In this document: piece by piece, positions 9,201-15,451 of the stretch | Position numbering within the stretch: position 1 is the first letter of the stretch | Layout: every line of letters starts with the position of its first letter | DNA from: CAZTLI01 sp964614375 | Lineage (GTDB): Bacteria; Chloroflexota; Anaerolineae; Aggregatilineales; Phototrophicaceae | Assembly (NCBI GenBank): GCA_964614375.1 | Contig: CAZTLI010000038.1 | Span: 1 to 20,210 of the forward strand | DNA: 20,210 bases | Reading direction: 5' to 3' | Program-made: the position numbers and the translations under genes | Notes under the pieces: model-generated | What the model was told of the DNA's origin: nothing | The model's database searches: none | What the model saw: the letters and a program-made list of their open reading frames with translations, nothing else

Positions 9201-10283
9201 AAGTGGGGTGCGATCGGGTTGATACTGAGCGCGCTGTTCCTGATGGTGGGCACGCTTGTTTATGATTTTGCTTTAGCGTCATTTATCTTTCGCTCGCCTG
9301 AGCCACAGCCATTCTTTATTGTGAGTGGTATCTGGGTGCTGTGGGCAGTCGCACTCGGTGTTGTGACGTGGGGTGCGTGGCGACGGCGCTTGTGGGCAGG
9401 GGTAGGGCTGATCGCCATCATTACATCATGGGTGCTGCTGGTCATTTTCCAGGATATGCCGGATAACTTCTTTATCTTCGGCGCGGCTAACTTCGCGCTG
9501 GTGATTTATGCCCTTGCGCCGTCGTGGGCACTCTTCGGACAGGTGCCACTAAAACGGCAGCGTGTTCCCACCATGATAGCTGGCGAGACACCTGCGCCTG
9601 CCGCACCTGCACCTATCGCGATACAACCGTCGCCGGCTGCCGTGATGTCGATGCGGACAGAAGTCGATGCGGCTGCATTTAGTCCCGGCGAAATGCGAAC
9701 TGAACTCGAACCCGGTGTGGAACGTACCTTCCCGAAGACGGAGCTTGATGCGGGGGCTGCACACGGTTTGGATATGACCGAGATTGATATGGCGGCGAAA
9801 TTGGAATATGGCAAAACCGAGATTGACCCCGCTGCGCGTCATGGCATCAATCGGGGGACGAATGCCGACCTGTATGATACTGTCCTCGACGTTGGCGAAG
9901 AAGTTGATGACGATACGGCGGCAACGGGTTGGAAGTCCGACCTCGATACCGAAGAAGACATCGCCAAACGTCCGACACAGATTGCGCCGCATCATGAAGG
10001 CGAACCGACACGCGCAGGCGAAACCGAAATGGATGTGGTTTGGAATGCCGATGATGAGCAACAGACCGTTATCGGCATCAAAGACCAGCTCGCATCTAAA
10101 TTCCCATCATCGACACCATCGGATGACGATGACAAACAAACAGCGTCGCCATCCCCCGGCCCTGAAATGACGGAAATTGATGCGCGGTCGCGTTATACCT
10201 CGCCACCGGGCGATACCGAGATAAACATCGTCTGGAATGTAAAAGAAGATGACGAGGACGACGATGATTCGGACGAGACTTAA
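6294..10283 (+). CDS. Polytopic membrane Ser/Thr protein kinase with helical-repeat region and Thr-Glu repeat tail
   Basis: A 1329-residue protein. Residues 1-270 are a Hanks-type kinase: Gly loop GRGGMADV (17-24), K39 in VAIK, E58 in helix C, catalytic loop HLDLKPPN (130-137; HLD instead of HRD), DFG 150-152, and YMAPEQ. All catalytic residues are present, so it should be active. Residues about 300-560 are helical, with HEAT-like stretches such as ARIRALYRLETL and ARIAALRVLG. Residues about 572-1085 hold about 16 hydrophobic segments. The tail (1085-1329) is acidic and low in complexity, with T-E-(V/L/I/M)-(D/E) motifs at T1122, T1136, T1149, T1162, T1175, T1244 and T1293, a TVLD at T1196, and a TEIN at T1308. 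No PASTA or other sensor domain is visible; the membrane block may itself be the sensor. The ATG at 6294 follows AGAGGCGG. The gene has its own promoter, with a GAP1-like gene upstream and a convergent pseudo-protease/YbjN pair downstream. Confidence 0.93.
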   Translation: MDVGEEINQYLVIEHIGRGGMADVWSARDRRLNRMVAIKTIAHGLSPDVDPVALFEKEARTIARIEHPHILPIYDFGEFQGQLYIVMRYVTGGSLEDVLERGPLAVEDVLRKGEAIAKALDHAHENQIIHLDLKPPNILLDSNASPYLADFGLATVLDREGRATNPGSGTLLYMAPEQLTAEVIDHKADIYSFGIMMFHMLTGKLPFDATAPLALKQLQFHEELPSVEEYHEDLPYTLTDILRQATAVEPSRRPDHLMRIVDEMRDALAMSSGYNFAAGETLSDRYDDTFYSGQVLSSEDSGLLEAVDLYSRARHAWAGGNGRFLLGVTHFMLMSGYYMDATTHGLELDQYGKQMLLRGALEYDHEMDYWWGRVDDADRRWVCLHAIRSENAGARIRALYRLETLPDDPTKPQIVKLVAQALDVETNADARIAALRVLGTRSQLVKPKQQYDIETVFRGRLLTSMTRIALQIAPESQWHNVVYSPEVDVLVAETALDLGMPQVAQFAARTVGRMRSIAAVQYIADAQREGRPGALRALALVRDEAPNLPHVVSRQGRLYAWMANTVRRLTDRPLQMILRFVLALLGGWIAMGQNVFITFRSNALFTPQRSANTVAFGLVFALLVGVLVVVADEFSERLRGFWPWWTRLLVMGTLGFSMGMLTWVAYTWFFLQYSPIWEYVRFGGFGLAFGFILTATFNLRGWQAVVVTAASTYLTLYAVFYNFCQQVFICFTPEGDPIPNFNFTPVVGIGLATGLILGLLARSRTSEVQTLRLQLPSWAGVILSGLTGFVFGVVTWFGYALIFKAQTVNWDGILAMFLIALFVSFVASYFLNAVNRLSFILTSAASYFVFYGLLSNMFQQVLVAPSADGILIYDFGHQIFTVGLPVVFAIALGGHAQKLFQDLQSWIGVAKEQERSGWLTGLLVYCTIIGGIVGVFSMFSAHTNLGWAIVWTIWGAVTVIFALAAREWRKWGAIGLILSALFLMVGTLVYDFALASFIFRSPEPQPFFIVSGIWVLWAVALGVVTWGAWRRRLWAGVGLIAIITSWVLLVIFQDMPDNFFIFGAANFALVIYALAPSWALFGQVPLKRQRVPTMIAGETPAPAAPAPIAIQPSPAAVMSMRTEVDAAAFSPGEMRTELEPGVERTFPKTELDAGAAHGLDMTEIDMAAKLEYGKTEIDPAARHGINRGTNADLYDTVLDVGEEVDDDTAATGWKSDLDTEEDIAKRPTQIAPHHEGEPTRAGETEMDVVWNADDEQQTVIGIKDQLASKFPSSTPSDDDDKQTASPSPGPEMTEIDARSRYTSPPGDTEINIVWNVKEDDEDDDDSDET
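9651..9850 (+). repeat. Degenerate 13-residue tandem repeat in the kinase tail
   Basis: Five in-frame repeat units start at codons for T1122, T1136, T1149, T1162 and T1175; the spacings are 14, 13, 13 and 13 residues. Each unit begins with a basic residue or Met, then T-E-(V/L/I)-(D/E), then an Ala/Gly-rich stretch. The DNA copies have diverged, so the repeat is clearest at protein level. Further dispersed copies lie at T1244, T1293 and T1308; two of these share the ending (D/N)-x-V-W-N followed by acidic residues. Confidence 0.8.
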
Positions 10284-10321
10284 TTTCCTCGACTGTGTAC
10301 AGCCGGTGTCTGAGTTTGCGC

Positions 10322-10341
10322 GCGCTTACCCGAAGCGCTTT
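10322..10341. terminator. Possible terminator between convergent genes
   Basis: Stem GCGCTT (10322-10327) pairs with AAGCGC (10333-10338) around a 5-base loop, followed by TTT. It sits between the kinase stop (10283) and the YbjN-like stop (10350). The T-tract is short, so this is a weak call. Confidence 0.4.
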
Positions 10342-10349
10342 AAGAACAG

Positions 10350-10820
10350 TTAGACCTGCGAATACAGTCGTCCGCCGAACTCGCTGACCAGCCTATTGTC
10401 GAGATCATCGGCATAATGCGCGACCAGCGTGATAATGTTGTTGGCTTCGACTGGATCGAGACCTTCCAGCGGACGCTCATTGAAGACATAGACTGTATCC
10501 AGGAAAATGCCCAGCGATGCGTTGGTCAACTGAAGATTCAATTCCAGCAGTCGTCGATAAAGCGGTAGTAAGTTCACCTGTGGCAGCGTGATGATGGGCG
10601 ACAATACCTGCAAATGGCCTTTGTCCGCTTGTTGCGAAACATAGACTTCAATGATGGCTGAGCCACGCCGAAAATTCCAACCAAATCCCTGTTCTGTTGG
10701 CAGGCGCGCCGAACCTGGATTCACACCAATCGCAGCGAGGATTTGCTCGACAGTGGCGGCGTGTTTATCGAGTGATGCGTTTTGGTCGCCCGAACGCTGG
10801 CGGCGAAAGAAAACCGACAT
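10350..10820 (-). CDS. YbjN/CesT-type (type III chaperone-like fold) protein
   Basis: A 156-residue cytoplasmic protein. The pattern matches the YbjN/CesT-like fold: an N-terminal helix (VEQILAAIGV), strands with GFGWNFRRGSAIIEVYV, a 'PI' turn after a beta strand (LQVLSPIITLP), then LYRRLLELNLQLTNASLGI. It ends with a helix around LVAHYADDLDNRLVSEFGG, whose 'ADxxDxxLxxxFGG' ending is typical. Members act as small-protein chaperones or binding partners, and in non-pathogenic bacteria they are often linked to signalling proteins; the partner is unknown. The ATG at 10820 is preceded by AGGAC. Only 9 bases separate it from the stop of the upstream pseudo-protease gene, so the two are almost surely cotranscribed and may act together. 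Confidence 0.7.
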   Translation of the reverse strand: MSVFFRRQRSGDQNASLDKHAATVEQILAAIGVNPGSARLPTEQGFGWNFRRGSAIIEVYVSQQADKGHLQVLSPIITLPQVNLLPLYRRLLELNLQLTNASLGIFLDTVYVFNERPLEGLDPVEANNIITLVAHYADDLDNRLVSEFGGRLYSQV

Positions 10821-10829
10821 GGCACTGTC

Positions 10830-12176
10830 CTATCTGAATTGTTTTAGCTCATGACCACAGCGCAAACATGCACCATTAAAAAATCCAGCCCGCGCCTGAC
10901 AATTGGCGCAGGGGCGGTGAATGTTTTCGCCATAAAAGGTGGCGGTTTGCGGTTGTGGGAAGCGTTGTGTATTCGCCGCAAACGGCAGTACACACCCACA
11001 AACCTCACAATAGAATCCCCCTACCTCATTCGCGCGACTGGCATAGCCACATCCCGGACAGTAAGCGCGATTGCTGGATGTCCGCAATTCCTGAAAGTAT
11101 TGTTCCAGACTTTCGTTAATTTTGCGGATATGCAGTCCATACACATAACCCGATGTCCGGCTGGCATTGCGGGACAACATCCCAACAAGATAATTGTTGT
11201 CATCGAAAATGGGATTCCCGCCCGCATCAATCACCGATGTCAGATTGGTGGGAAACCAGTGTTCGGGCGCGGCGTTGGTTGTCGCCCGCCGGACACCGTG
11301 CATCGTCTCGCGATTATGCGCGAGGGCGCGCAGCCGTACATTATCGGGCACATAGTGTATCGGTGAAGGCACAGGCAATGTACTGACAGGCCTGTTTAAG
11401 AACACAAATGCCAGATCGTATTCGCCAAACGCCCGCACCACCGCAGCCGTTATCTCTCGTCCGGGTTCTAATTGCACCACGACGCTTTCTTCACCCCCAA
11501 CGACAAAGCGTGATGTCGCGACAAGGCCATCGCGTGTGACAAAAAAGCCCGTTCCCAGCCCATTGGGGCCAACGATGCCGACTGTGGCGGGCGCTGCGTC
11601 ATTACCGGGCGCATATCCCTGCTGCCCTGTCACGGGACGAAATGCCCCTGTTCCTGGTGGCGGGGTCAATGCGCCGGGATCGGTCACTCGTTTAAATGCC
11701 CCGGTTTCTCCCCATGCGGCGGGCGGGTAATTTCCTTGTGCTTGCGGGTTATAGGGACGCTGTGGCCCGGTATCACCTGCGCGCGGGACTGTGCCTGTAC
11801 TGCCCGATGTCGGTGGCGGTGCAACCGGACGCATCGCGCCTGTATCGCCAACACGCGGGATTCCCCCTGTGTCGTGATTGGGCGGTGGCGCCTGGATTGG
11901 GCGATAGGCACGGGTATCGTCCACAGTTGGACTGAGCAGCCGCGCGAGTTCGTCATGAGCTTGTTCATTTGTTGGGTCGGCATTGATCGCGTCGTTATAG
12001 CATTGAATCCGAAAATTGCGGTCATCGCTCGTCATCGCCAACCATTGATAGGCGATAGCGCGCATTTTATTCGTAAGCTGGTTGCTGTTTAGTGCGATAC
12101 GAAGCAGTCGCGCGCCTTCTTCTATGTGTCCAGCCTGTATGGACTGGATTCCAAGCTGCATATTGCGAATAGGCAT
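10830..12176 (-). CDS. TPR / Thr-Gly linker / trypsin-fold pseudo-protease / double zinc ribbon protein
   Basis: A 448-residue protein without a signal peptide. Residues 5-85 read as TPR-like helices (AGHIEEGARLLRIAL; YNDAINADPTNEQAHDELARLL). Residues about 95-190 are a Pro-rich disordered linker with at least six (D/E/S/G)-T-G-x-x-(x)-R motifs. Residues about 198-370 match HtrA-type trypsin domains: GLGTGFFVTRDGLVATS, then EYDLAFVFL, then DAGGNPIFDDNNYLVGM. By this alignment the catalytic His is F224 and the Ser is G319; only D254 remains, so the domain should be inactive as a protease and probably binds a ligand or peptide. The C terminus has two zinc ribbons: C373/C376/C390/C393 and C423/C426/C437/C440. 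The ATG lies at 12176; an in-frame ATG six codons later is possible. It is cotranscribed with the YbjN-like gene. Confidence 0.85.
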   Translation of the reverse strand: MPIRNMQLGIQSIQAGHIEEGARLLRIALNSNQLTNKMRAIAYQWLAMTSDDRNFRIQCYNDAINADPTNEQAHDELARLLSPTVDDTRAYRPIQAPPPNHDTGGIPRVGDTGAMRPVAPPPTSGSTGTVPRAGDTGPQRPYNPQAQGNYPPAAWGETGAFKRVTDPGALTPPPGTGAFRPVTGQQGYAPGNDAAPATVGIVGPNGLGTGFFVTRDGLVATSRFVVGGEESVVVQLEPGREITAAVVRAFGEYDLAFVFLNRPVSTLPVPSPIHYVPDNVRLRALAHNRETMHGVRRATTNAAPEHWFPTNLTSVIDAGGNPIFDDNNYLVGMLSRNASRTSGYVYGLHIRKINESLEQYFQELRTSSNRAYCPGCGYASRANEVGGFYCEVCGCVLPFAANTQRFPQPQTATFYGENIHRPCANCQARAGFFNGACLRCGHELKQFR

Positions 12177-12197
12177 GACATATTATCTCGCGTGTTG

Positions 12198-12217
12198 ATA
12201 TAACAAGAGTGTTATAT
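12198..12217. promoter_or_regulatory. Inverted repeat upstream of the pseudo-protease gene
   Basis: ATATAAC (12198-12204) and GTTATAT (12211-12217) form a perfect 7-bp inverted repeat around AAGAGT. It lies 21 bases upstream of the ATG on the minus strand, so it is either a leader hairpin or an operator close to the transcription start. Confidence 0.45.
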
Positions 12218-12239
12218 ATGGCTTTTTACCATTTTTAAA

Positions 12240-12256
12240 GGGTCAATATGGGTCAA
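12240..12256. repeat. Direct repeat GGGTCAA x2, 10-bp period
   Basis: GGGTCAA at 12240-12246 and again at 12250-12256 (TTGACCC on the minus strand), exactly one helical turn apart. It is 64-80 bases upstream of the pseudo-protease start, a position that suits an activator or repressor site. A -35-like TTGACC is contained in each copy, but no good -10 is spaced correctly from either. Confidence 0.4.
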
Positions 12257-12383
12257 GATTGCAAATTTTCTCATAACCATGTTATGTACCTGCATCCATT
12301 ATAATGAGGATTGCCAATTGAGACTACCACTTGTAGAAAATTAGCGCGGAAAAGTAGGGTAAGTCAATCCGCTCCACCACACG

Positions 12384-13637
12384 CTATGCTGACCGCACCC
12401 ATTCGACATCCGGGTCAAGCTGTTCAGGCGTAGGCATCAATTGAATCCAGGTGTTACCCGGTCTGAGATAAAAGACGGCGCCATCATTGGTCTGAAAGCT
12501 CATCAGGTCTTCACGCACTGCCCGCACCCAGCGCCCATCATACCGCTGACCGTCGCGGAAGATGATGGCCTCGCCTTCAGGCCAGACAGTGATTTGGATA
12601 CTCCAACTGACATTACCTTCAAACACCGATTCGACGATGTCGGTCAGATAGTGCCCCGCATAAACGACGATGACATTGGCCGCCGTCACCTGTTCGTTTG
12701 TATTCGCGTCCAGATGGGGTTGACCATCCGCAAAGCGCCGGTACACGCCTGTGCTGGCGTCATATTCCCAGCGCACACGGGTCGCCCGGTAGCGTACATC
12801 CACACTTAGCCCTGAACCCGTGCTGCCATCTGGCGGGTCGGGATGAAAGGCCATTCCGGTGAGATTCGGACGCTGGGCATGACCCTCTTCTGCGGCGAGT
12901 CCCCAAAGTGCGGCAACATTGACGAACATATTATGCGGAATGACGATGCGTTCATCGCGCCAGAAATAGGGCAATCCATAGAGCACACCTTTATAGGCGC
13001 GGTCAGCAAATTCCGACGGGGGGATAAATCCAGTTGGTGCGACTTCATCGGCGTTTTCGACATACGCCGCCACATAGTCCGAGCCAAAAATGCGCTTTTC
13101 GACCCCGATGCTCGCACCCGAAAATGCCAGAATGCCCTGATACATGGGCACGAGTTCATAGTCGATTAGGCGGGCGCTGCGGATTGACCCCACGCGCTCC
13201 GGTGCGTGGGTATAAAAAATCGCCGAGAAGCGGGTGACCCCCCCTTCGGCATAATGCTCAAACACGAGGTCTGCCGCGCCGATTCCCGCCTGCGGACGCA
13301 CGATTGAGGGGTAGTTTGATACTTTCACGACCATCGGACGGCGGTTGAGAATTGCCGGGTCGGACACCGTTAGTCCTGTGAGAGGATTGACATCAGGTGG
13401 GTAGTGGTCTGGCCCGATTGCGCCGGGTATGGTGGCGGGTGATTCGGGTGTTGATGTTGGGGAATTTGTGGGTGCAATCTCAATGGTCGGCGTGAGCGTT
13501 TCCAGTGTATTCTGGGGAATAGGCGTAACCGATACCACCAGATTTGTCGTGGGTTGTATGCTTGTTCCATTGGCGTTACATCCGGTCAGACCCAGTGCGA
13601 TAAGCACCACGCCAATGACGAAGCTATAGCGGCGCAT
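12384..13637 (-). CDS. DUF3048 domain lipoprotein
   Basis: I choose the ATG at 13637, which has an AAGGGAG ribosome-binding site 9 bases upstream and begins a clean lipoprotein signal: MRR, a hydrophobic core, then the lipobox LTGC with C20 as the lipid-attachment residue. An upstream in-frame TTG at 13676 would bury this signal. The mature protein of about 400 residues has a Thr/Pro/Ser-rich spacer (about 21-75). The DUF3048 region follows: NPLTGLTVSDP, RRPMVVKVSNYP, RPQAGIGAADLVFEHYAEGGVTRF and RVGSIRSARLIDYELV are hallmark segments. The family (YerB-like) is secreted or surface-anchored and of unknown biochemical function. The protein should sit on the outer face of the cytoplasmic membrane. 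It lies 207 bases upstream of the pseudo-protease gene on the same strand; the gap holds candidate regulatory sites, so cotranscription is uncertain. Confidence 0.9.
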   Translation of the reverse strand: MRRYSFVIGVVLIALGLTGCNANGTSIQPTTNLVVSVTPIPQNTLETLTPTIEIAPTNSPTSTPESPATIPGAIGPDHYPPDVNPLTGLTVSDPAILNRRPMVVKVSNYPSIVRPQAGIGAADLVFEHYAEGGVTRFSAIFYTHAPERVGSIRSARLIDYELVPMYQGILAFSGASIGVEKRIFGSDYVAAYVENADEVAPTGFIPPSEFADRAYKGVLYGLPYFWRDERIVIPHNMFVNVAALWGLAAEEGHAQRPNLTGMAFHPDPPDGSTGSGLSVDVRYRATRVRWEYDASTGVYRRFADGQPHLDANTNEQVTAANVIVVYAGHYLTDIVESVFEGNVSWSIQITVWPEGEAIIFRDGQRYDGRWVRAVREDLMSFQTNDGAVFYLRPGNTWIQLMPTPEQLDPDVEWVRSA

Positions 13638-13688
13638 AAGTCGGGACTCCCTTGGTGGAATAGACCACTTTCGCAATTCTCGAATCTG

Positions 13689-13713
13689 ATTATACTGATG
13701 GTGTACACGTACA
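13689..13713 (-). promoter_or_regulatory. Promoter-proximal region of the DUF3048 gene with an inverted repeat
   Basis: On the minus strand a perfect TATAAT occupies 13694-13689, about 52 bases before the ATG at 13637. No good -35 is present at the expected distance. An inverted repeat TGTAC-AC-GTACA (13702-13713) sits where a spacer would be, so an activator or repressor could bind here. Confidence 0.4.
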
Positions 13714-13804
13714 TTGTTGAAAACACCAAATTGTATTAAAATGACCGGGTAATCGTAGGTTTTTGGGTCGCATTTTTCCAGATTGTGTCTATGATTTAGA
13801 CCAG

Positions 13805-13833
13805 TTGACGTGACTATAGCAGCAAGCTATAAT
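13805..13833 (+). promoter_or_regulatory. Strong sigma70-type promoter of the DUF4388-GTPase-hydrolase unit, with overlapping inverted repeat
   Basis: TTGACG (13805-13810), exactly 17 bases, then perfect TATAAT (13828-13833). The predicted transcription start is near 13840, giving a leader of about 70 bases before the ATG at 13910. A perfect inverted repeat TATAGC-AGCAA-GCTATA (13815-13831) covers the spacer and most of the -10, an arrangement typical of repressor sites. Confidence 0.75.
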
Positions 13834-13909
13834 CAGATTGAAATTGTGGTAGTGATGGAATAATTCATACCATACCGACCCAGGCTCCGAATATAAAGGG
13901 GACTTTTGG

Positions 13910-14791
13910 ATGCCACTGCAAGGTAATATTAGAGATTTTAGCACTACACAACTGCTAAATCTCGTCAACCTATCGCGGCGTACCGGGATGTTGACCATTT
14001 TTGAGGCCATCAAAACCGGTGAAAAAGACGCAATGGGTGAAGAAAAGATGAAAGCTGGCGCTGAACGAGCCAAAGTCGCGTTCAAAAGTGGTAAACTTGT
14101 TCATGCCCATCTTCTGGCGCAAGATAATGGGCTGGTTGCGGTCTTGAATAAGGCTGGAAAACTGACGAACGAACAGGCCAAACGGATCAAAGATCGCGCC
14201 AAGAACACCAGTGATAAGGCACTTGCACTGCTGCTGATTAATGCCAATTATGTCAATCAGAATGACATCATCACCAGTATTCAACAACATACGCTGGATG
14301 TGGTGTATAACCTGATGACATGGTCGGAAGGGCCATTTCGTTTCGATGATGATACGACACCCGGCAAAGAATATATTCTGGTGCCGATTGATCTGGAAAA
14401 TGTCATTATCGAAGGCGCGCGGCGGATGCGTGAGGTTGAAGAACTCAACAAACATCTGCCGAATTTGGATATGGCGCTGAAGTTCCCGGAAAATCCCAAA
14501 GAGAAGTTCAAAGGCATCCACCTCAGCGTCGAAGAATGGCGCGTGGTCTCGTTCGTCAATCCCAAGAACACGATCCGACAGATTATGAAAGCCAATAATA
14601 TGTCGGAGATCCAAATTAAGAAGATTGTGTACGGGTTGGAGCAAGCAGGATTGGTGGAGCTGGTCAAACCACCCGGTGCCGATTCGGCTGCGGGTGATCC
14701 CTCACGTTCAGCACGGCGTCGCCAAATGAAGAAGACTCAGGTGCAAAAGGACGTGGTGAGCAAGCTCATCAGCAAGATCAAGTCGATTTAA
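13910..14791 (+). CDS. DUF4388 domain protein with C-terminal winged helix
   Basis: A 293-residue cytoplasmic protein. It opens with the DUF4388 hallmark LQGNIRDFSTTQLLNLVNLSRRTG, followed by a strand LTIF and, after a charged insertion, KVAFKSGKLVHAHL. Residues about 75-165 match the second half seen in many DUF4388/PatA-N-like proteins (ALALLLINANYVNQNDI, LDVVYNLMTWSEGPFRFDD). Residues about 205-255 look like a winged helix (LSVEEWRVVSFVNPKNTIRQIM, then MSEIQIKKIVYGLEQAGLVELV). A Lys/Arg-rich tail follows. DUF4388 proteins are commonly encoded beside MglA/CvnD-like small GTPases or response regulators and are thought to be effectors or regulators of those GTPases; the biochemistry is unproven. 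The ATG has AAAGGGG upstream. The GTPase gene begins 63 bases downstream. Confidence 0.88.
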   Translation: MPLQGNIRDFSTTQLLNLVNLSRRTGMLTIFEAIKTGEKDAMGEEKMKAGAERAKVAFKSGKLVHAHLLAQDNGLVAVLNKAGKLTNEQAKRIKDRAKNTSDKALALLLINANYVNQNDIITSIQQHTLDVVYNLMTWSEGPFRFDDDTTPGKEYILVPIDLENVIIEGARRMREVEELNKHLPNLDMALKFPENPKEKFKGIHLSVEEWRVVSFVNPKNTIRQIMKANNMSEIQIKKIVYGLEQAGLVELVKPPGADSAAGDPSRSARRRQMKKTQVQKDVVSKLISKIKSI

Positions 14792-14792
14792 T

Positions 14793-14806
14793 GACTCGCC
14801 TGAGTC
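14793..14806 (+). other. Short hairpin between the DUF4388 and GTPase genes
   Basis: GACTC (14793-14797) and GAGTC (14802-14806) pair around GCCT just after the stop codon. There is no T-tract, so it is probably an RNA-processing or stabilising hairpin rather than a terminator. Confidence 0.3.
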
Positions 14807-14854
14807 GCTTGTGCTACGATTATTCGGAATTCATTCTGGAAGAGCGGGTACGTT

Positions 14855-15391
14855 ATGCAAACAGTTAAAATGGTGATTACGGGGCCGTTTAGCTCCGGTA
14901 AAACGGAATTTATCCGTTCTATCAGTGAAATCGAGGTGGTTTCGACTGAACGGGGGATATCTAAAGACACTGCTGAGGCAGATGAAAAATCCGATACCAC
15001 CGTTGCGATGGATTTTGGTCGTATCACCGTCGATGATGATCTGGTCCTGTATCTATTCGGTACACCGGGTCAGCGACGTTTCGATTTCATGTGGGAAATT
15101 CTCGCCGAGGGGATGCTCGGTTTTGTGGTGATGGTAGACAGCGCCAAGCCCGAAACATTCCGTGAGGCGAAAAGTATTCTTGAAACGTTCCGTGCCTATG
15201 CGCCAACGCCCTATGTGGTCGCTGCCAATAAGCAAGACCATCCCGATGCGTGGACGGCAGATGACCTGCGGATTGCGCTGCGGATTGAACCTGATGTGAA
15301 ACTGCTGCCGTGTATCGCTAAAGACAAAGAGAGCGTGAAGAACGTTTTGCTCGAATTGCTCTATTCGATTTTGGAAGAGATGGAAGGTTAA
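14855..15391 (+). CDS. Small Ras-like GTPase (MglA/CvnD-type)
   Basis: A 178-residue single-domain GTPase. The P-loop GPFSSGKT is at 10-17, the switch-I segment TTVAMDFG at 48-55, the G3-region LFGTPGQRRF at 67-76, the G4 motif NKQD at 125-128, and a G5-like CIAKD near 153. The DxxG aspartate is replaced (FGTPGQ), as is usual in the actinobacterial CvnD and related bacterial GTPases, so this is a family trait and not damage. Such proteins switch between GTP and GDP forms and work with roadblock or DUF4388 partners. No roadblock gene is seen here; the DUF4388 protein directly upstream is the likely partner. The ATG at 14855 has a GGAAGAG-like site upstream. The alpha/beta hydrolase gene follows after 60 bases. 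Confidence 0.92.
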   Translation: MQTVKMVITGPFSSGKTEFIRSISEIEVVSTERGISKDTAEADEKSDTTVAMDFGRITVDDDLVLYLFGTPGQRRFDFMWEILAEGMLGFVVMVDSAKPETFREAKSILETFRAYAPTPYVVAANKQDHPDAWTADDLRIALRIEPDVKLLPCIAKDKESVKNVLLELLYSILEEMEG

Positions 15392-15451
15392 CGTGCCGCC
15401 TACCGGTGGTCGGCCTGCCATCTATCCTTACTACCACCGAGGCAAATAACT

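Noticed and set aside
9651..9850. DNA tandem repeat as a possible CRISPR-like or phase-variable array
   Set aside because: The repeat is clear only at protein level; the DNA copies have diverged and stay in frame, so it is a coding repeat.
13970..14644. 224-residue minus-strand open frame opposite the DUF4388 gene
   Set aside because: The sense frame shows DUF4388 hallmarks, a ribosome-binding site and a strong promoter; the antisense frame has none of these.
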